From Mucilaginibacter sp. OK098 (GTDB lineage Bacteria > Bacteroidota > Bacteroidia > Sphingobacteriales > Sphingobacteriaceae), in NCBI RefSeq assembly GCF_900142915.1, contig NZ_FRCM01000003.1:1-62418 (forward strand): a stretch of DNA of 62,418 nucleotides. Reading direction: 5' to 3'. Below the pieces are notes generated by a model, which saw only the letters and a list, made by a program, of their open reading frames with translations, ran no database searches and was not told where the DNA came from. How positions within the stretch are numbered: the first letter of the stretch is position 1; every line of letters begins with the position of its first letter. The translations under genes were made by a program, and so were the position numbers. Shown piece after piece: positions 61,181 to 62,418 of the stretch.

Positions 61181-61858
61181 TTACAGCTCAAGGCTTTCGC
61201 CTATTCCGGGTAATTTAATATTTATTCCGGCTTTTATAAATTTTTGTTCGGCTTCTTCTTTATCAATCACTATTACCGGGAAGGTATCATAATGCATCCC
61301 GATTACATTTTTGCAGTTAATAAAACCTGTTGCCTTTATAGCATCGTCAACACCCATGGTATAATTATCGCCTATAGGCAGGTAGGCCCAATCAAGGTTT
61401 TCATCTGCCAGCAATTTCATGTCATAAGTTAGCGCTGTATCCCCTGCATAATAAATGGTTTTTCCATCGGCATAAATTACAAACCCGGCAGGGTTGCCGC
61501 CAGGCGAACCATCAGGCAGGGTACTTGAATGTATGGCATTAACCATTTTTACACGGCCAAAATCAAAATTAAAGCCGCCACCTATGTTCATGCCGTGGGC
61601 ATTATTTATGCCATGCTTGCCAAGCCAGTTCGCAATTTCAGCAATGCAAATTATAATGGCGTCGCTGCTTTTCTGGATCGCTATCAGGTCGGCTACATGG
61701 TCGCCATGCCCGTGGGACACCAGGATATAATCGGGTTTAAGGCTATTGATGTCAATATCCTTAGCCATCGGATTTGGTGTAATGAACGGATCAAATAACA
61801 GTTTTTTTCCTCCCGTTTCTATCATAAAGGTCGACTGTCCGTAAAAAGTAGTTTTCAT
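61181..61858 (-). CDS. UPF0173-family metallo-beta-lactamase-fold hydrolase
   Basis: This 225-residue cytosolic protein has the MBL motif VSHGHGDHVADL (about 48-59), a second His in NAIHSSTLPDGSPGGNPAGF, Asp in IYYAGDTALTYDM and the final His in GMHYDTFPVI. Length is normal for UPF0173. The substrate is unknown. It precedes the exported hypothetical by 30 bases and may be co-transcribed. Confidence 0.9.
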   Translation of the reverse strand: MKTTFYGQSTFMIETGGKKLLFDPFITPNPMAKDIDINSLKPDYILVSHGHGDHVADLIAIQKSSDAIIICIAEIANWLGKHGINNAHGMNIGGGFNFDFGRVKMVNAIHSSTLPDGSPGGNPAGFVIYADGKTIYYAGDTALTYDMKLLADENLDWAYLPIGDNYTMGVDDAIKATGFINCKNVIGMHYDTFPVIVIDKEEAEQKFIKAGINIKLPGIGESLEL

Positions 61859-61982
61859 AGGTTTTATTTTTTTTATCGATGGATCGTTTTATTAATACCG
61901 AATGCCGGGCTTTGAATGATGAAGTAAAATAAAAATATTTCGATAGCCGAAGTTCGGCATTCATTATTCAATATTCAAATGC

Positions 61983-62282
61983 CTAAAACAGACCGCCCAT
62001 GCCGCCAAACATATCTTTGGTTATGGCAGCCATTTCACTTTGGCTTACGCTATCAGCCTGTGCCATTGTCTTGTTTATGGCAATCACTAAAAGTTCTTCC
62101 AGTTGTTCCTTATCGCCCTCTTTTAACAATTCATCGTCAATAGTTACCGACTGTACAACTTTACTTGCATTAGCAGTAACCGTAATTTTACCACCCTCGG
62201 CAGTGCCGGTTACAGTAATAGCATCTAATTTTTGCTTCATTGCGCCCGCCATTTGCTGGGCCTGCATTAATTTATCGAACAT
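61983..62282 (-). CDS. YbaB/EbfC nucleoid-associated protein
   Basis: This 99-residue protein starts MFDKLMQAQQMAGAMKQKL and has the YbaB core (TVTGTAEGGKITVTANASKVVQSVTIDDELL) with the ending DMFGGMGGLF. It forms dimers that bind DNA and often sits with dnaX and recR; neither is in the window. It is one of the smallest conserved genes here and its length is normal. Confidence 0.92.
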   Translation of the reverse strand: MFDKLMQAQQMAGAMKQKLDAITVTGTAEGGKITVTANASKVVQSVTIDDELLKEGDKEQLEELLVIAINKTMAQADSVSQSEMAAITKDMFGGMGGLF

Positions 62283-62287
62283 ATTTT

Positions 62288-62355
62288 GTGGATGTGCGAA
62301 TGTGCAGATATGCGAATGTGCAAATTAAGAAATGTGCAAATAGGCAAACATGCAG
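62288..62355. repeat. Tandem word repeat upstream of ybaB
   Basis: Repeated words gtgcgaatgtgcagat, atgcgaatgtgcaaat and aatgtgcaaataggcaaa follow one another up to the window end region. Only one arm is visible; a mirror arm may lie outside. Confidence 0.7.
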
Positions 62356-62418
62356 CTATTCGGATTTAAAATTTCTATTAATTATCAAATATCCTAATCA
62401 TAGCTTAATTATCAAGTA

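Overview
The window is chromosomal DNA from a Bacteroidota bacterium, most likely family Sphingobacteriaceae (Mucilaginibacter/Pedobacter type). The evidence is a fused LpxC-FabZ gene followed by lpxA, the type IX secretion regulator PorX, an IPExxxVDY protein, a B12-dependent ribonucleotide reductase, outer-membrane barrel proteins with carboxypeptidase-regulatory-like domains, DUF5977/RHS proteins, few Shine-Dalgarno sites, and TTTG-N19/20-TAnnTTTG-like promoters. The genus call is inference; no 16S is present.

Positions 1 to about 12,564 are an accessory island. It holds the 3' part of a secreted fibre-like protein, a two-gene RHS system (1275 and 1236 aa) whose second member ends in a 240-aa variable toxin-like tail, an adjacent AT-rich candidate immunity gene, a secreted orphan, an IS630-type transposase, and a two-gene unit encoding a double helix-turn-helix protein and an orphan. 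Its right end is fused to the 3' third of comM (Mg-chelatase-like ATPase), so the island interrupts comM; the left junction lies outside the window.

Positions 13-31 kb carry a glycosyltransferase, two single-domain response regulators, a chagasin-like lipoprotein, a barrel protein, a collagen-like lipoprotein, a zinc metalloprotease, an aspartyl protease with a PDZ domain, DacB, a YihY-type membrane protein, and the operon porX-tsaE-ald-vanX-like dipeptidase.

Positions 31-44 kb are core envelope and lipid metabolism: an HD phosphohydrolase, lpxD, lpxC-fabZ and lpxA, an ABC ATPase, a fatty-acid desaturase, acpP-fabF-rnc and pyk. Positions 44-62 kb hold a thioredoxin-like protein, nrdJ, an FtsX-type permease, a C-terminal processing protease, a porin-like barrel, an Lrp regulator, an IlvN-like ACT protein, tex, a block of small membrane-protein genes, an MBL hydrolase and ybaB.

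The strongest unusual signals are these. (1) At 55,294-55,607 on the minus strand there are two tandem, covarying tRNA-like RNAs with an acceptor stem, D-arm and T-arm but no normal anticodon arm; each carries a CACCTCCTT segment and the pair sits between a promoter and terminators. (2) At 56,903-57,123 a complete transcription attenuator precedes the IlvN-like gene, with a 38-codon leader peptide rich in Leu/Ile/Val codons, an antiterminator and a terminator. (3) Many genes end in long mirrored hairpins built from short repeated words, which often run into the coding sequence and supply stop or start codons. (4) The comM interruption and the RHS toxin/immunity pair.
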